A stretch of DNA of 64,000 bases, from assembly GCF_000519305.1 (NCBI RefSeq), contig NZ_KI912610.1:1211949-1275948 (forward strand). The letters run 5' to 3'. Of the stretch, positions 54,836 to 62,952 are shown one piece after another. Under the pieces are notes generated by a model. It was not told the origin of the DNA, ran no database searches, and was given only the letters and a program-made list of their open reading frames with translations. Both the position numbers and the translations under genes were made by a program. Positions within the stretch are counted from its first letter, which is position 1. Each line of letters starts with the position of its first letter. The stretch is from Mesorhizobium ciceri WSM4083. GTDB lineage: Bacteria; Pseudomonadota; Alphaproteobacteria; Rhizobiales; Rhizobiaceae.

Positions 54836-56140
54836 ATGGCTGACAAGAACGGATTTTTCGACCTCTCCAAGACTGCCCTGACCCGCCGCACGGCGCTGAA
54901 GGGGTTAGCCGCGGGCGCCGGCCTCGGCCTTGCCCCCGGCTTCGTCCGTTATTCCCAGGCGCAGAGCTCGGCGCCGATCAAGATCGGCTTCCAGTCGCAC
55001 CGCACCGGCATCGGCGCCGCCTATGGCCGCTGGTACGAGAAGACGACGGCTGCCGCGGTCAAGGCGATCAATGCCGCCGGCGGCATCAATGGCCGTCAGG
55101 TCGAGGTGATCATTGAGGATGACGGCACCGATCCCGGCCGTGGCGCCGAAGTGGTCGGCAAGTTCGCCACCCAGCACAAGACCGACATCGTCTTCGGCAC
55201 GCTGTTCTCGCATGTCGTCATCGGCTCGGCGCCCGCCGCCGGCGAAAACAAGATGCCCTATTTCGTCGTCAGCGAAGGCCACCACGTCGCCTCGACCAAG
55301 CTGAACCGCTATGTCTTCCAGCCCGGCATCACCGACGTGAAGAGCCAGATCCAGTCGATGGCGCCGTGGATCGCGGCCAATGCCGGCAAGAAGGTGACGC
55401 AAATCTTCCCGGATTTCGCCTTCGGCTACGACCACCGCGACTACCTGCCGCCGGCACTGAAGGCACAGGGCGGCGAGGTCATCGCGCAGATCGCCATCCC
55501 ACCGACGGAATCGTCCTTCACCAAATACTTCCCGCAGATCCCGGCCGAGACCGAGGTGATCTACCACGTCATGGTCGGCCCGGCCGTGCTCACCTTCGTC
55601 AAAGAGCTCGGTGAGTTCTACGGCTCCAACCGGCCGCAACTGTTCGGCTTCATCGATTCGCTCGAAGCCACCGACATCAACAGCCCCGGCCTCGAATTCC
55701 TCGACGGCAGCCATTTCTGGGAAGGCTCGCCGCGTTATGCGCAGGCCGATGATTCCGAAGCGCAGAAGGCCTACCGCACCGCTGTCGGCATCGACGACAA
55801 TGGCGCTGCCGTCGGCGATCCCAAGGACGTCTCCACCGCAGCCCACATGTTCGGCTGCTGGGAGACGCTCTATGTCGTCAAGAAAGCGATGGAAGACGCC
55901 GGCTACAAGGGCCCGGAAGACCGCGCCAAGCTGGTCGAGGCGACCGAGGCGCTGACTGCATTCGCCGAAGGTCCGGAGCATCCGCAGGGACCGAAAACCT
56001 TCAACGGCAAGATCCACCAATGCTTTGGCATCCAGAACATCTCCAAGGTCGAAGGCGGCAAGCTCAAGGTGGTGCACAAGACCAAGATCGAGGACGGGCT
56101 TTACGAGGCTAAAGGGGATTATACGACGCAGGCGCTTTAG
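54836..56140 (+). CDS. Branched-chain-type ABC substrate-binding protein with Tat signal (cluster 2)
   Basis: A 434-residue LivJ/amide-binding-like protein. The N terminus has LTRRTALKGLAAGAGLGLAP at about residues 14-33, a twin-arginine signal, so it is probably exported folded. Mature blocks are KIGFQSHRTGIGAAYGRWYE and INAAGGINGRQVEVIIEDDG. ATG 54836 follows AGGGGAACG. The four genes after it encode the permeases and ATPases of the same importer; a repeat hairpin separates it from the first. Ligand unknown. Confidence 0.9.
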   Translation: MADKNGFFDLSKTALTRRTALKGLAAGAGLGLAPGFVRYSQAQSSAPIKIGFQSHRTGIGAAYGRWYEKTTAAAVKAINAAGGINGRQVEVIIEDDGTDPGRGAEVVGKFATQHKTDIVFGTLFSHVVIGSAPAAGENKMPYFVVSEGHHVASTKLNRYVFQPGITDVKSQIQSMAPWIAANAGKKVTQIFPDFAFGYDHRDYLPPALKAQGGEVIAQIAIPPTESSFTKYFPQIPAETEVIYHVMVGPAVLTFVKELGEFYGSNRPQLFGFIDSLEATDINSPGLEFLDGSHFWEGSPRYAQADDSEAQKAYRTAVGIDDNGAAVGDPKDVSTAAHMFGCWETLYVVKKAMEDAGYKGPEDRAKLVEATEALTAFAEGPEHPQGPKTFNGKIHQCFGIQNISKVEGGKLKVVHKTKIEDGLYEAKGDYTTQAL

Positions 56141-56167
56141 ACAGCCTGTAAGCGTGGGAGCCAAGTC

Positions 56168-56326
56168 ACCCCCCTCTGTCCTGCCGGACATCTCCCCCGC
56201 ATGGGGGGAGATCGGCAGTTCATACGGCAGTGCCCATCTGCCGGCGTTGGCGATTGGCGAAACCTTATGTGAAATCCAATCTCCCCCCTTGCGGGGGAGA
56301 TGGCCGGCAGGACAGAGGGGGGTGCC
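56168..56326. repeat. Palindromic intergenic repeat, family C copy 2, inside an ABC operon
   Basis: Arms 56168-56213 and 56278-56326 are inverted copies of each other and of the copy at 53109-53269. In mRNA this gives a stem of more than 40 bases right behind the binding-protein gene and before the LivH-like permease gene. It sits where other importers in this window have dedicated hairpins. Confidence 0.85.
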
Positions 56327-56351
56327 TCGCGCATCCACTGGTGCCTAGCCC

Positions 56352-57233
56352 ATGCACTTCGGTCCCCACCTCCTCCTCGCTGCCCTCGAAGGCCTCGTCA
56401 CATCAGCCGTGCTGGCGCTGACAGCGCTTGGGCTGTCGCTGGTGTTCGGCGTCATGCGGGTGGTCAATGTCGCGCATGGCGAGTTCTTCATGCTCGGTGC
56501 CGTGCTCGCCTGGGCGATCACCACGGCGATCGGTGGCCACCCGGCGCTGGGCTTCCTGGCGGCGCTAGTGATTGCTCCGCTGATCGTCGGCGCCATTGCG
56601 CTGGTCGCCGAACGGCTGGTGCTGCGCCGGCTCAATTACAATCCGGAAGCCACCATCGTCGCCACCATCGGCATGCTCTACATCATCCAGCAGCTGGCGC
56701 TGACCTTCTATGGCCCGGAGGCGCGGCCGGTGGAGCCGCCTTTCAACTACCGCATCCTTTTGCCGTGGTTCGGCTATTCCGGCTACAAACTGTCTGTTAT
56801 CGCCGCTTCCGCGCTGCTGCTCACCGCGACATGGCTGGTGCTGACGCGCACCAGGATCGGCCTCGTCATGCGCGCCACGCAGTATGACAGCGAAACCGCA
56901 CAGGCCTTCGGCATCCCCGTCGGCCGGGTCTATGGCGGCGTCTTCGCGCTTGGCGCCATGCTGGCGGCCATAGCGGCGGTGCTGATCGTGCCGATCAGCC
57001 AGGCGCATTATCTGATGGGACAGGATCCGCTGCTGCTCTCCTTCATCGTCGTCATCATCGGCGGTCTCGGCTCGCTGCGCGGCACGGTCGTCGCCGCCGT
57101 GCTGATCGGCCTCTCCGACGGCATCATCTCGATGTTCTTCTCGCCGACGCTGGCCAAGATCATCGCCACGCTGCTGGTCGCCATGGTGCTGGTGTTCCGC
57201 CCGCAAGGCCTGTTCGGGACGACGCCGCGATGA
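56352..57233 (+). CDS. Branched-chain-type ABC permease, LivH-like (cluster 2)
   Basis: A 293-residue permease with about eight membrane segments and the blocks LGLSLVFGVMRVVNVAHGEF (about residues 26-45) and VVIIGGLGSLRGTVVAAVLIG in the C-terminal half. The start ATG is just after the repeat, with no strong ribosome site visible. The stop overlaps the next permease by 4 bases. Confidence 0.9.
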   Translation: MHFGPHLLLAALEGLVTSAVLALTALGLSLVFGVMRVVNVAHGEFFMLGAVLAWAITTAIGGHPALGFLAALVIAPLIVGAIALVAERLVLRRLNYNPEATIVATIGMLYIIQQLALTFYGPEARPVEPPFNYRILLPWFGYSGYKLSVIAASALLLTATWLVLTRTRIGLVMRATQYDSETAQAFGIPVGRVYGGVFALGAMLAAIAAVLIVPISQAHYLMGQDPLLLSFIVVIIGGLGSLRGTVVAAVLIGLSDGIISMFFSPTLAKIIATLLVAMVLVFRPQGLFGTTPR

Positions 57234-58192
57234 GCGAAGCTTCGCCGGCAAAAGCCTATGCCCTGCATCTCGGCGTCATCACGCTGCTCTTCGTGCTGAG
57301 CTTCCTGCTGCCGGATTACTATCACGGCCTGCTTGCCCGCATCATGGTGCTGGCGGTCTTTGCCATGGGCTACAACATGCTGTTCGGCTATGTCGGCCTG
57401 CTCAGCCTCGGCCATGCGATGTTCTTTGCCGCCGGGCTCTATGGCGCCGGCCTTGCCGTCATCCAGCTCGGCTGGAGCGTACCAGCGGCATTCGCCGCGG
57501 GCCTCGGCTGTGGTGTTGTTGTGTCACTCGTGATCGGCCTGCTGGCGCTGCGCACCACGGGTGTCGCCTTCATGATCGTCACCATGATGTTCGCTCAAGT
57601 GTTCTACCTCCTCATCCTCTACTTCGCGACGTGGACCGGCGGCGACCAGGGCATGGTCGTGCCGCAGCCGGCACGGGTGCTCAGCCTCGGCGCGACGTCG
57701 CTCGAGCTCACCAATCCGACGGTGCGCTACATGACAGCGCTCGGGCTGTTTTCCATCGTGCTGCTCGTCACATTGGCCATCGTCCGCTCGAGATATGGCC
57801 GCGTGCTGGTCGCCATTCGCGAGAATGAGGAGCGCACAAAGATGCTGGGATACGATACGTTTTCGAACAAGCTCGCCGCCGTCGTCATCTCCGGCATCAT
57901 CTGCGCTGCCTCAGGTGCCGCCTATGCGCTGCTGTTCGGCTATGTCGGATCGAGCTTCGCCTCGGTGCAGTATTCGATCCTGCCGCTGCTGTGGGTGCTG
58001 CTGGGGGGTGCCGCGACGACGCTCGGGCCGCTGATCGGCACACTGTTCATGTACTATGTCATCGACATCACCAGCGGCTACACCTCCGCCTATCTGCTGA
58101 TCGTCGGCATTGCGCTGATCCTGCTGGTGCTGTTTTTCCCGAAGGGCATTCTGGGCAGCATCCGCCAGCGCTGGCTCGGGTGGCTGCCATGA
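57230..58192 (+). CDS. Branched-chain-type ABC permease, LivM-like (cluster 2)
   Basis: A 320-residue permease with around nine membrane segments, FGYVGLLSLGHAMFFAAGLY at about residues 55-74 and VAIRENEERTKMLGYD in the EAA-like loop. It overlaps the genes on both sides by 4 bases (ATGA). Works with the LivH-like permease. Confidence 0.9.
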   Translation: MSEASPAKAYALHLGVITLLFVLSFLLPDYYHGLLARIMVLAVFAMGYNMLFGYVGLLSLGHAMFFAAGLYGAGLAVIQLGWSVPAAFAAGLGCGVVVSLVIGLLALRTTGVAFMIVTMMFAQVFYLLILYFATWTGGDQGMVVPQPARVLSLGATSLELTNPTVRYMTALGLFSIVLLVTLAIVRSRYGRVLVAIRENEERTKMLGYDTFSNKLAAVVISGIICAASGAAYALLFGYVGSSFASVQYSILPLLWVLLGGAATTLGPLIGTLFMYYVIDITSGYTSAYLLIVGIALILLVLFFPKGILGSIRQRWLGWLP

Positions 58193-58917
58193 TGCCGCTT
58201 TTGACCACCAAGGGCCTTTCTCGCGACTTTGGCGGCCTGCGCGCCGTCGACAATGTCGATTTCGCGCTGATGCCGGGCGAAATCCGCGCCGTGATCGGCC
58301 CTAACGGTGCGGGGAAGACCACCTTCGTCAGCCTGGTCAGCGGCCGCATCCAGCCGTCTGCCGGCATGATCGTCTTCGATGGCACCGACATCACCAACCT
58401 GCCGGCCTATGTCAGGGTGCGCCAGGGCATCGCCTACACGTTCCAGATCACCAGCGTCTATGCCAACCTGTCCGTTTACGCCAACGTCGCGCTGCCCGCG
58501 CAACTGACGCAGCGGCATGGCAGCCATTCCAAGAGCGCGATACAGGCCGCTGTCATGACCGCACTGGAACGCACCGGCCTGGCCGATCGTGCCCACATGC
58601 CGGCCGGCCAATTGTCCTACGGCCATCAGCGCCTGTTGGAAGTGGCGATGGGCCTCGCGCTCAAGCCGCGCCTGCTGATCCTCGACGAGCCGACGCAAGG
58701 CCTTGCCGACAGCGAGATCGACAATTTCATCACCCTGGTGCGCGAGATCGCCAAAAACGCCACCGTGCTTTTGATCGAGCACAACATGCCTGTGGTCATG
58801 CAACTGGCCGACCGCATCACGGTCTTCAATGCCGGCAGGATCCTGGCCGAAGGCACGCCCGAAGCGATCCGCGACAACGCGGCGGTGCAGGAAGCGTATC
58901 TGGGGACCGCCCCATGA
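58189..58917 (+). CDS. Branched-chain-type ABC ATPase, LivG-like (cluster 2)
   Basis: The 242-residue ATPase has Walker A GPNGAGKTT at about residues 37-45, a LivG-like mid part with FQITSVYANLSVYANV, LSYGHQRLLEVAMGLAL as signature and LLILDEPTQGLAD as Walker B. Start at ATG 58189 overlaps LivM; ATG 58192 is an alternative. A longer frame from 57991 is shadow. Confidence 0.92.
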   Translation: MMPLLTTKGLSRDFGGLRAVDNVDFALMPGEIRAVIGPNGAGKTTFVSLVSGRIQPSAGMIVFDGTDITNLPAYVRVRQGIAYTFQITSVYANLSVYANVALPAQLTQRHGSHSKSAIQAAVMTALERTGLADRAHMPAGQLSYGHQRLLEVAMGLALKPRLLILDEPTQGLADSEIDNFITLVREIAKNATVLLIEHNMPVVMQLADRITVFNAGRILAEGTPEAIRDNAAVQEAYLGTAP

Positions 58918-59633
58918 CTGAACCTAAGTCTCAAGCACTCACCATTTCGGGGCTCGACTGCTTCTATGGCGAGGTCCAGGTGCTCTATGGCCTCGACCTG
59001 GTGCTGAACAAGGGCGAGGTGCTGTGCCTGTTCGGCCGCAATGGCGCCGGCAAGACGACGACGCTGAAAGCTATCATGGGGCTGGTTCCCTCAAGCGCCG
59101 GCTCGATCAAACTGGCTGGCCTAGAGTTGACCGGGCTGCCGGCGCATGAGGTGCCCAAGGCCGGCGTCGCCTATGTGCCGCAGGGAAGGCGGCTGTTCGC
59201 CGAAATGACGGTGGCGGAAAACATCGAGATCGGCCTGATGGCGCGCAGCAAGGACAAGGCGACGCGTGAAAACGTGCTCGACCTCTTTCCGCTGCTGCGC
59301 CAGCGGCTGCGGCAGCGCTCGGGCACGCTGTCCGGCGGCGAACAGCAGATGCTGGCGATGGCGCGTGCACTCTGCCTCGAACCACAGGTGCTGCTGCTCG
59401 ATGAGCCGACCGAAGGGCTGATGCCGTCGATGATCGCCAAGATCCGCGAGACGGTGTCGAAGCTGCGCGACATGGGCGTTTCGACCATCCTGGTCGAACA
59501 GCGTGTCGATGCGGTGCTTTCTGTCGCCGACCGCGTTGTCTTCATCGAAAACGGCCGCAACCGCGAGACGGTCGACGTCGAGGAGTTGCGCGCCGACCCG
59601 TCGGCGGTCCGCCGCTATGTCGGCGTCGGGTGA
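58914..59633 (+). CDS. Branched-chain-type ABC ATPase, LivF-like (cluster 2)
   Basis: The 239-residue ATPase has Walker A GRNGAGKTT at about residues 41-49, YVPQGRRLFAEMTVAEN, signature LSGGEQQMLAMARAL and Walker B VLLLDEPTEGLMP. It overlaps the LivG-like gene by 4 bases and ends the operon, its stop abutting the convergent antiporter gene. Confidence 0.92.
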   Translation: MTEPKSQALTISGLDCFYGEVQVLYGLDLVLNKGEVLCLFGRNGAGKTTTLKAIMGLVPSSAGSIKLAGLELTGLPAHEVPKAGVAYVPQGRRLFAEMTVAENIEIGLMARSKDKATRENVLDLFPLLRQRLRQRSGTLSGGEQQMLAMARALCLEPQVLLLDEPTEGLMPSMIAKIRETVSKLRDMGVSTILVEQRVDAVLSVADRVVFIENGRNRETVDVEELRADPSAVRRYVGVG

Positions 59634-61079
59634 TCAGCCGAAGAACAGAAAGCCCGCGATCAGGAATATAGGGATCAGCACCAGGCCCGACCATGCCATA
59701 TAGCCGAAAAAGCCCGGCATCTTGACGCCGCGATGCCTGGCGATGGCGTAGACCATGAAGTTCGGTGCATTGCCGATATAGGTGTTGGCGCCCATGAACA
59801 CCGCGCCGGCCGAGATCGCCGCCAAAGTCGAGGCGAATTCCGTCATCAGGTGCCGTGGGTCGCCGCCGGCGAGCTCGAAAAACACCAGATAGGTCGGCGC
59901 ATTGTCGAGGAAGGATGACAGCGCCCCCGTCAGCCAGAAATAGGCGAGGTCGTTGGGCGCACCCGAGGGTGAACTGACAAGCGACACCAGCGGCGCCAGT
60001 GCCCCCTCATGGCTCGCCCTGAGGATGGCGATGACCGGCACGATGCAGATGAAGATGCCGGCAAACAATTTTGCCACCTCTGCTATCGGACCCCAGTTGA
60101 AGCCGTTGGCTTCCCGGTGGCTCTTGTAGGAGAGCGGAAGCGACAGCAGGGCCAGCGCCAGGATGATGGCGTCGCGCACCAGATTCTGCAGCTCGAGACC
60201 GACGCCGAACACGGAAAAGCTCACTCCCGGCTTCCAGGCCGCCGACAGCAGGATGGCGCCGATCACACCCGCCAGCAGCGGAAGATTGGCCAGGCCACGC
60301 AGGCGCACCGTCTTGTCCGGCGTCGGATCCTTGATCTTCGGCGCGCCAGCCTCGCGCCGATGCAGGATGATGTCGATGCCCAGGAAGACGGTCAGCACGA
60401 CAGTGGCAACGAACAGCGTCTCGCGCCAGAGGTTCGTCGTCGTCCAGAAGAAGTCGACACCGCGCAGGAAGCCGACGAACAATGGCGGATCACCCAAAGG
60501 CGTCAGCGAGCCGCCGATGTTGGACACCAGGAAAATGAAGAAGATGACGACATGGGCGTTGAACGGCCTGGCGTCGTTGGCGCGCAGGATCGGCCGGATC
60601 AGGATCATCGAGGCGCCGGTCGTGCCGATGACCGAGGCGAGAATGGCGCCGACCAGCAGCAGCCCGGCATTGACCAGCGGCGTGCCATGGATGTTGCCGG
60701 AAAGCAGGATGCCGCCTGAAATCGTATAGAGCGCAAACAGCAGGATGATGAACGACATGTATTCGGTGAGCAGCGCATGCAGCACCGCTTCGGTCGCCAT
60801 GGGGGCACCGAAGGCAAGCGCCAGCGGCACGATCACCAGCGCCGCCCACAGGGCCGTGATCTTGCCATAGTGATGCTCCCAGACATGGTGGAAGAGCAGC
60901 GGACCGGTGGCGATTGACAGCAGCAGCCCGGCAAAGGGCAGCGCCCACCACAGCGACATCGAAGCGCCGGGTAGGCCGTGGTCTTCGGCGGCGAATGCCT
61001 GTGCCGGAAACAGTATTGCGGCAATCATTGCAGCGCATGCTGCCAACAAGGGCATCAAATATAAAAAAGGCCCCCTCAT
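59634..61079 (-). CDS. Sodium:proton antiporter/citrate-transporter-like protein
   Basis: A protein of about 481 residues of the ion transporter superfamily (NhaD/CitMHS_2 type) with about twelve membrane segments. SNIGGSLTPLGDPPLFVGFL and LSSFLDNAPTYLVFFE are the paired Pro-containing re-entrant motifs expected of this fold; MGANTYIGNAPNFMVYAIA is a further family block. A signal-like N terminus (ends AFAAEDHG) is seen. The start is uncertain: ATG 61079 lies in a repeat arm, ATG 61055 is next. It is convergent with the cluster 2 importer. Sodium versus other ions cannot be told. Confidence 0.82.
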   Translation of the reverse strand: MRGPFLYLMPLLAACAAMIAAILFPAQAFAAEDHGLPGASMSLWWALPFAGLLLSIATGPLLFHHVWEHHYGKITALWAALVIVPLALAFGAPMATEAVLHALLTEYMSFIILLFALYTISGGILLSGNIHGTPLVNAGLLLVGAILASVIGTTGASMILIRPILRANDARPFNAHVVIFFIFLVSNIGGSLTPLGDPPLFVGFLRGVDFFWTTTNLWRETLFVATVVLTVFLGIDIILHRREAGAPKIKDPTPDKTVRLRGLANLPLLAGVIGAILLSAAWKPGVSFSVFGVGLELQNLVRDAIILALALLSLPLSYKSHREANGFNWGPIAEVAKLFAGIFICIVPVIAILRASHEGALAPLVSLVSSPSGAPNDLAYFWLTGALSSFLDNAPTYLVFFELAGGDPRHLMTEFASTLAAISAGAVFMGANTYIGNAPNFMVYAIARHRGVKMPGFFGYMAWSGLVLIPIFLIAGFLFFG

Positions 61080-61221
61080 CCGGCCGCTACGCGGCCACCT
61101 TCTCCCCGAGGGGAGAAGAGACTCGGCGCCGACGCTCGCCTTCTCCTCTCCCCTCGGGGAGAGGTCGGATTGCCCCGAATTGCCCTTCGCAATTCGGCTG
61201 GCAATCCGGGTGAGGGGGTGC
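61070..61221. repeat. Palindromic intergenic repeat, family B relative
   Basis: The left arm (61070-61129) carries CCCCCTCATCCGGCCGC and CTTCTCCCC; the right arm (61139-61221) carries the complements CTTCTCCTCTCCCC, and GGGTGAGGGGGTGC at the end. It separates antiporter and pncA genes and overlaps the antiporter 5' end. The GGCCGCTACGCGGCC palindrome links it to the element at 4177-4358. Confidence 0.75.
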
Positions 61222-61236
61222 TTTCCCAACGGCCGT

Positions 61237-61851
61237 TCAATCCGACAAAGGGTCTTCGAGCGTCACGCCGGCGTCGCGCATGCGCTGCAGCATGGCATGG
61301 AGCGAGCCGTTGAGATCGATGCCGCGGCAGGCATCGAGCCGCACGGTGGTTTTGAAGCCCTGACTGACGGCATCCAGCGCCGAGAAGCCGACGCAGAAAT
61401 CGGTCGCCAGGCCAACCAGGGTCAGCGTGTCGATGCCGCGCTCCCGGAGGTAGCCGGCAAGGCCGGTCTGCGTCGTGCGGTCGTTCTCGAAGAAGGCCGA
61501 GTAGCTGTCGATATCAGGCCGAAATCCCTTGCGAATGACGAGCTCGGCCTTGGTCCAGGCGAGGCCGGAATGGAAATCCGAGCCCAGGCTGCCCTGGATG
61601 CAGTGGTCCGGCCACAGCGTCTGCTGGCCGTACGGCATCTCGATCATGGTGAAGGGCTGCGCGCCCGGATGGCTGGAAGCAAAGCTGGAGTGACCGGCGG
61701 GATGCCAGTCCTGCGTCAGCACGACATGGTCGGTTCGCCGGATCAGGTCGTTGACCAGCGGCACGATCTCATCGCCGCCGGCAACCGCCAGCGCGCCACC
61801 GGGACAAAAGTCGTTCTGCAGGTCGATGACAACAAGCGCTTCGTCGGCCAT
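61237..61851 (-). CDS. pncA: Nicotinamidase
   Basis: PncA (204 residues) hydrolyses nicotinamide to nicotinate and ammonia, feeding PncB. The catalytic triad is Asp10 (VVIDLQNDF), Lys108 (VIRKGF) and Cys153 (ATDFCVGF); metal ligands Asp48, His50 (DWHP) and His83 are also present. ATG 61851 matches the family start (MADEALVVIDLQNDF); the frame continues to 62511 as shadow. It lies 15 bases after the repeat and is divergent from a molybdenum hydroxylase operon. Confidence 0.95.
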   Translation of the reverse strand: MADEALVVIDLQNDFCPGGALAVAGGDEIVPLVNDLIRRTDHVVLTQDWHPAGHSSFASSHPGAQPFTMIEMPYGQQTLWPDHCIQGSLGSDFHSGLAWTKAELVIRKGFRPDIDSYSAFFENDRTTQTGLAGYLRERGIDTLTLVGLATDFCVGFSALDAVSQGFKTTVRLDACRGIDLNGSLHAMLQRMRDAGVTLEDPLSD

Positions 61852-61993
61852 GGGCTTTCCTCTTCCGTATGCAGGCTCCAGTGGAAAATGCCGCTGACGC
61901 GACCGGACGCAGAAACTTGACCAGATGGCCGGCGGCGTCAACCTCTCGCGACATAACAAATGCGTGCCGGCCGGGCCGCTGCAAACTCCGGCT

Positions 61994-62033
61994 TTGACAA
62001 ATCCTGCCGGCTTGATATCATTTGCATACGAAT
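61994..62033 (+). promoter_or_regulatory. Candidate promoter and operator of the molybdenum hydroxylase genes
   Basis: TTGACA at 61994 and TATCAT at 62016 are 16 bases apart, a good sigma-70 arrangement. Directly after lies ATTTGCATACGAAT (62020-62033), an imperfect palindrome of the kind bound by GntR-type repressors. The GTG start of the FAD subunit is at 62098. Confidence 0.45.
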
Positions 62034-62097
62034 GAATTTCTCGGCTCGAACGCCGGAAATACCGGATTCGGAAAGTTCCTTTTCTGGAAGGCAAAGC

Positions 62098-62952
62098 GTG
62101 ATCCGTTACGCGAAACCCACCTCGGTCGACGAAGCGCTCGCTTTGCTTGGCGAGGGCGCCTGGCGCATCCTCGCCGGCGGCACCGATTTTTATCCGGCAC
62201 AGGGCAGCAAACCCTTGCGCGACAATGTTCTCGACATTAACGGCCTGGCGGCGCTGCGCGGCATTGCCGAGACGAGCGACCATTTCGTCATCGGCGCGCG
62301 CACGACCTGGACCGACATCGTCCGCCATTCCTTGCCGCCGGCCTTCCACGCACTGAAGCAGGCGGCGCGCGAGGTCGGTTCGGTGCAGATCCAGAACGTC
62401 GCCTCGGTCGCCGGCAATCTCTGCAACGCATCGCCTGCCGCAGACGGCGTGCCGGGCCTGCTCGTCCTCGATGCCGAGGTCGAGCTGCGCTCCGTGGCGG
62501 CGACACGTCATTTGCCGTTGCAGGACTTCATTCTCGGCAACCGCCGCACGGCTCTGCTGCCCGGCGAGATGGTCACCGCCATCCGCGTGCCTAAACCCAG
62601 CGGCACGTCGGCTTTCATCAAGCTCGGCGCGCGGCGTTATCTCGTCATTTCCATCGCCATGGTGGCGGCGCGTCTGGTCGTCGAGGATGGCATCGTCAGC
62701 GACGCCGCCGTCGCCGCCGGCTCCTGCTCGGTGGTGGCCAAGCGGCTGGCAGGTGTCGAAGCCGCGCTGCGCGGGCTGCCGGTGGATGGCGGACTTGCCG
62801 ACGCGGTCCTGGCCGCGCCGATGAGCGAATTGTCACCGATCGCCGATGTGCGTGGCAGCGCCGAATACCGGCTCGATGCGGTGCGCGAGATCGTTGTACG
62901 CGCCGTGCTTGCGGCTGTGGGGCGGACGACTGGCGGAGAGGTGGCGGCATGA
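62098..62952 (+). CDS. Molybdenum hydroxylase FAD-binding subunit (xanthine dehydrogenase family)
   Basis: The 284-residue protein is a CoxM/XdhB-type FAD subunit: ILAGGTDFYP at about residues 25-34 and the second flavin loop QIQNVASVAGNLCNASPAAD at about 99-118, then a C-terminal domain of CO dehydrogenase flavoprotein type. It passes electrons from the iron-sulfur subunit to its acceptor. Start is GTG 62098 with GGAAGG seven bases before. Its stop overlaps the next gene by 4 bases. Confidence 0.9.
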   Translation: MIRYAKPTSVDEALALLGEGAWRILAGGTDFYPAQGSKPLRDNVLDINGLAALRGIAETSDHFVIGARTTWTDIVRHSLPPAFHALKQAAREVGSVQIQNVASVAGNLCNASPAADGVPGLLVLDAEVELRSVAATRHLPLQDFILGNRRTALLPGEMVTAIRVPKPSGTSAFIKLGARRYLVISIAMVAARLVVEDGIVSDAAVAAGSCSVVAKRLAGVEAALRGLPVDGGLADAVLAAPMSELSPIADVRGSAEYRLDAVREIVVRAVLAAVGRTTGGEVAA

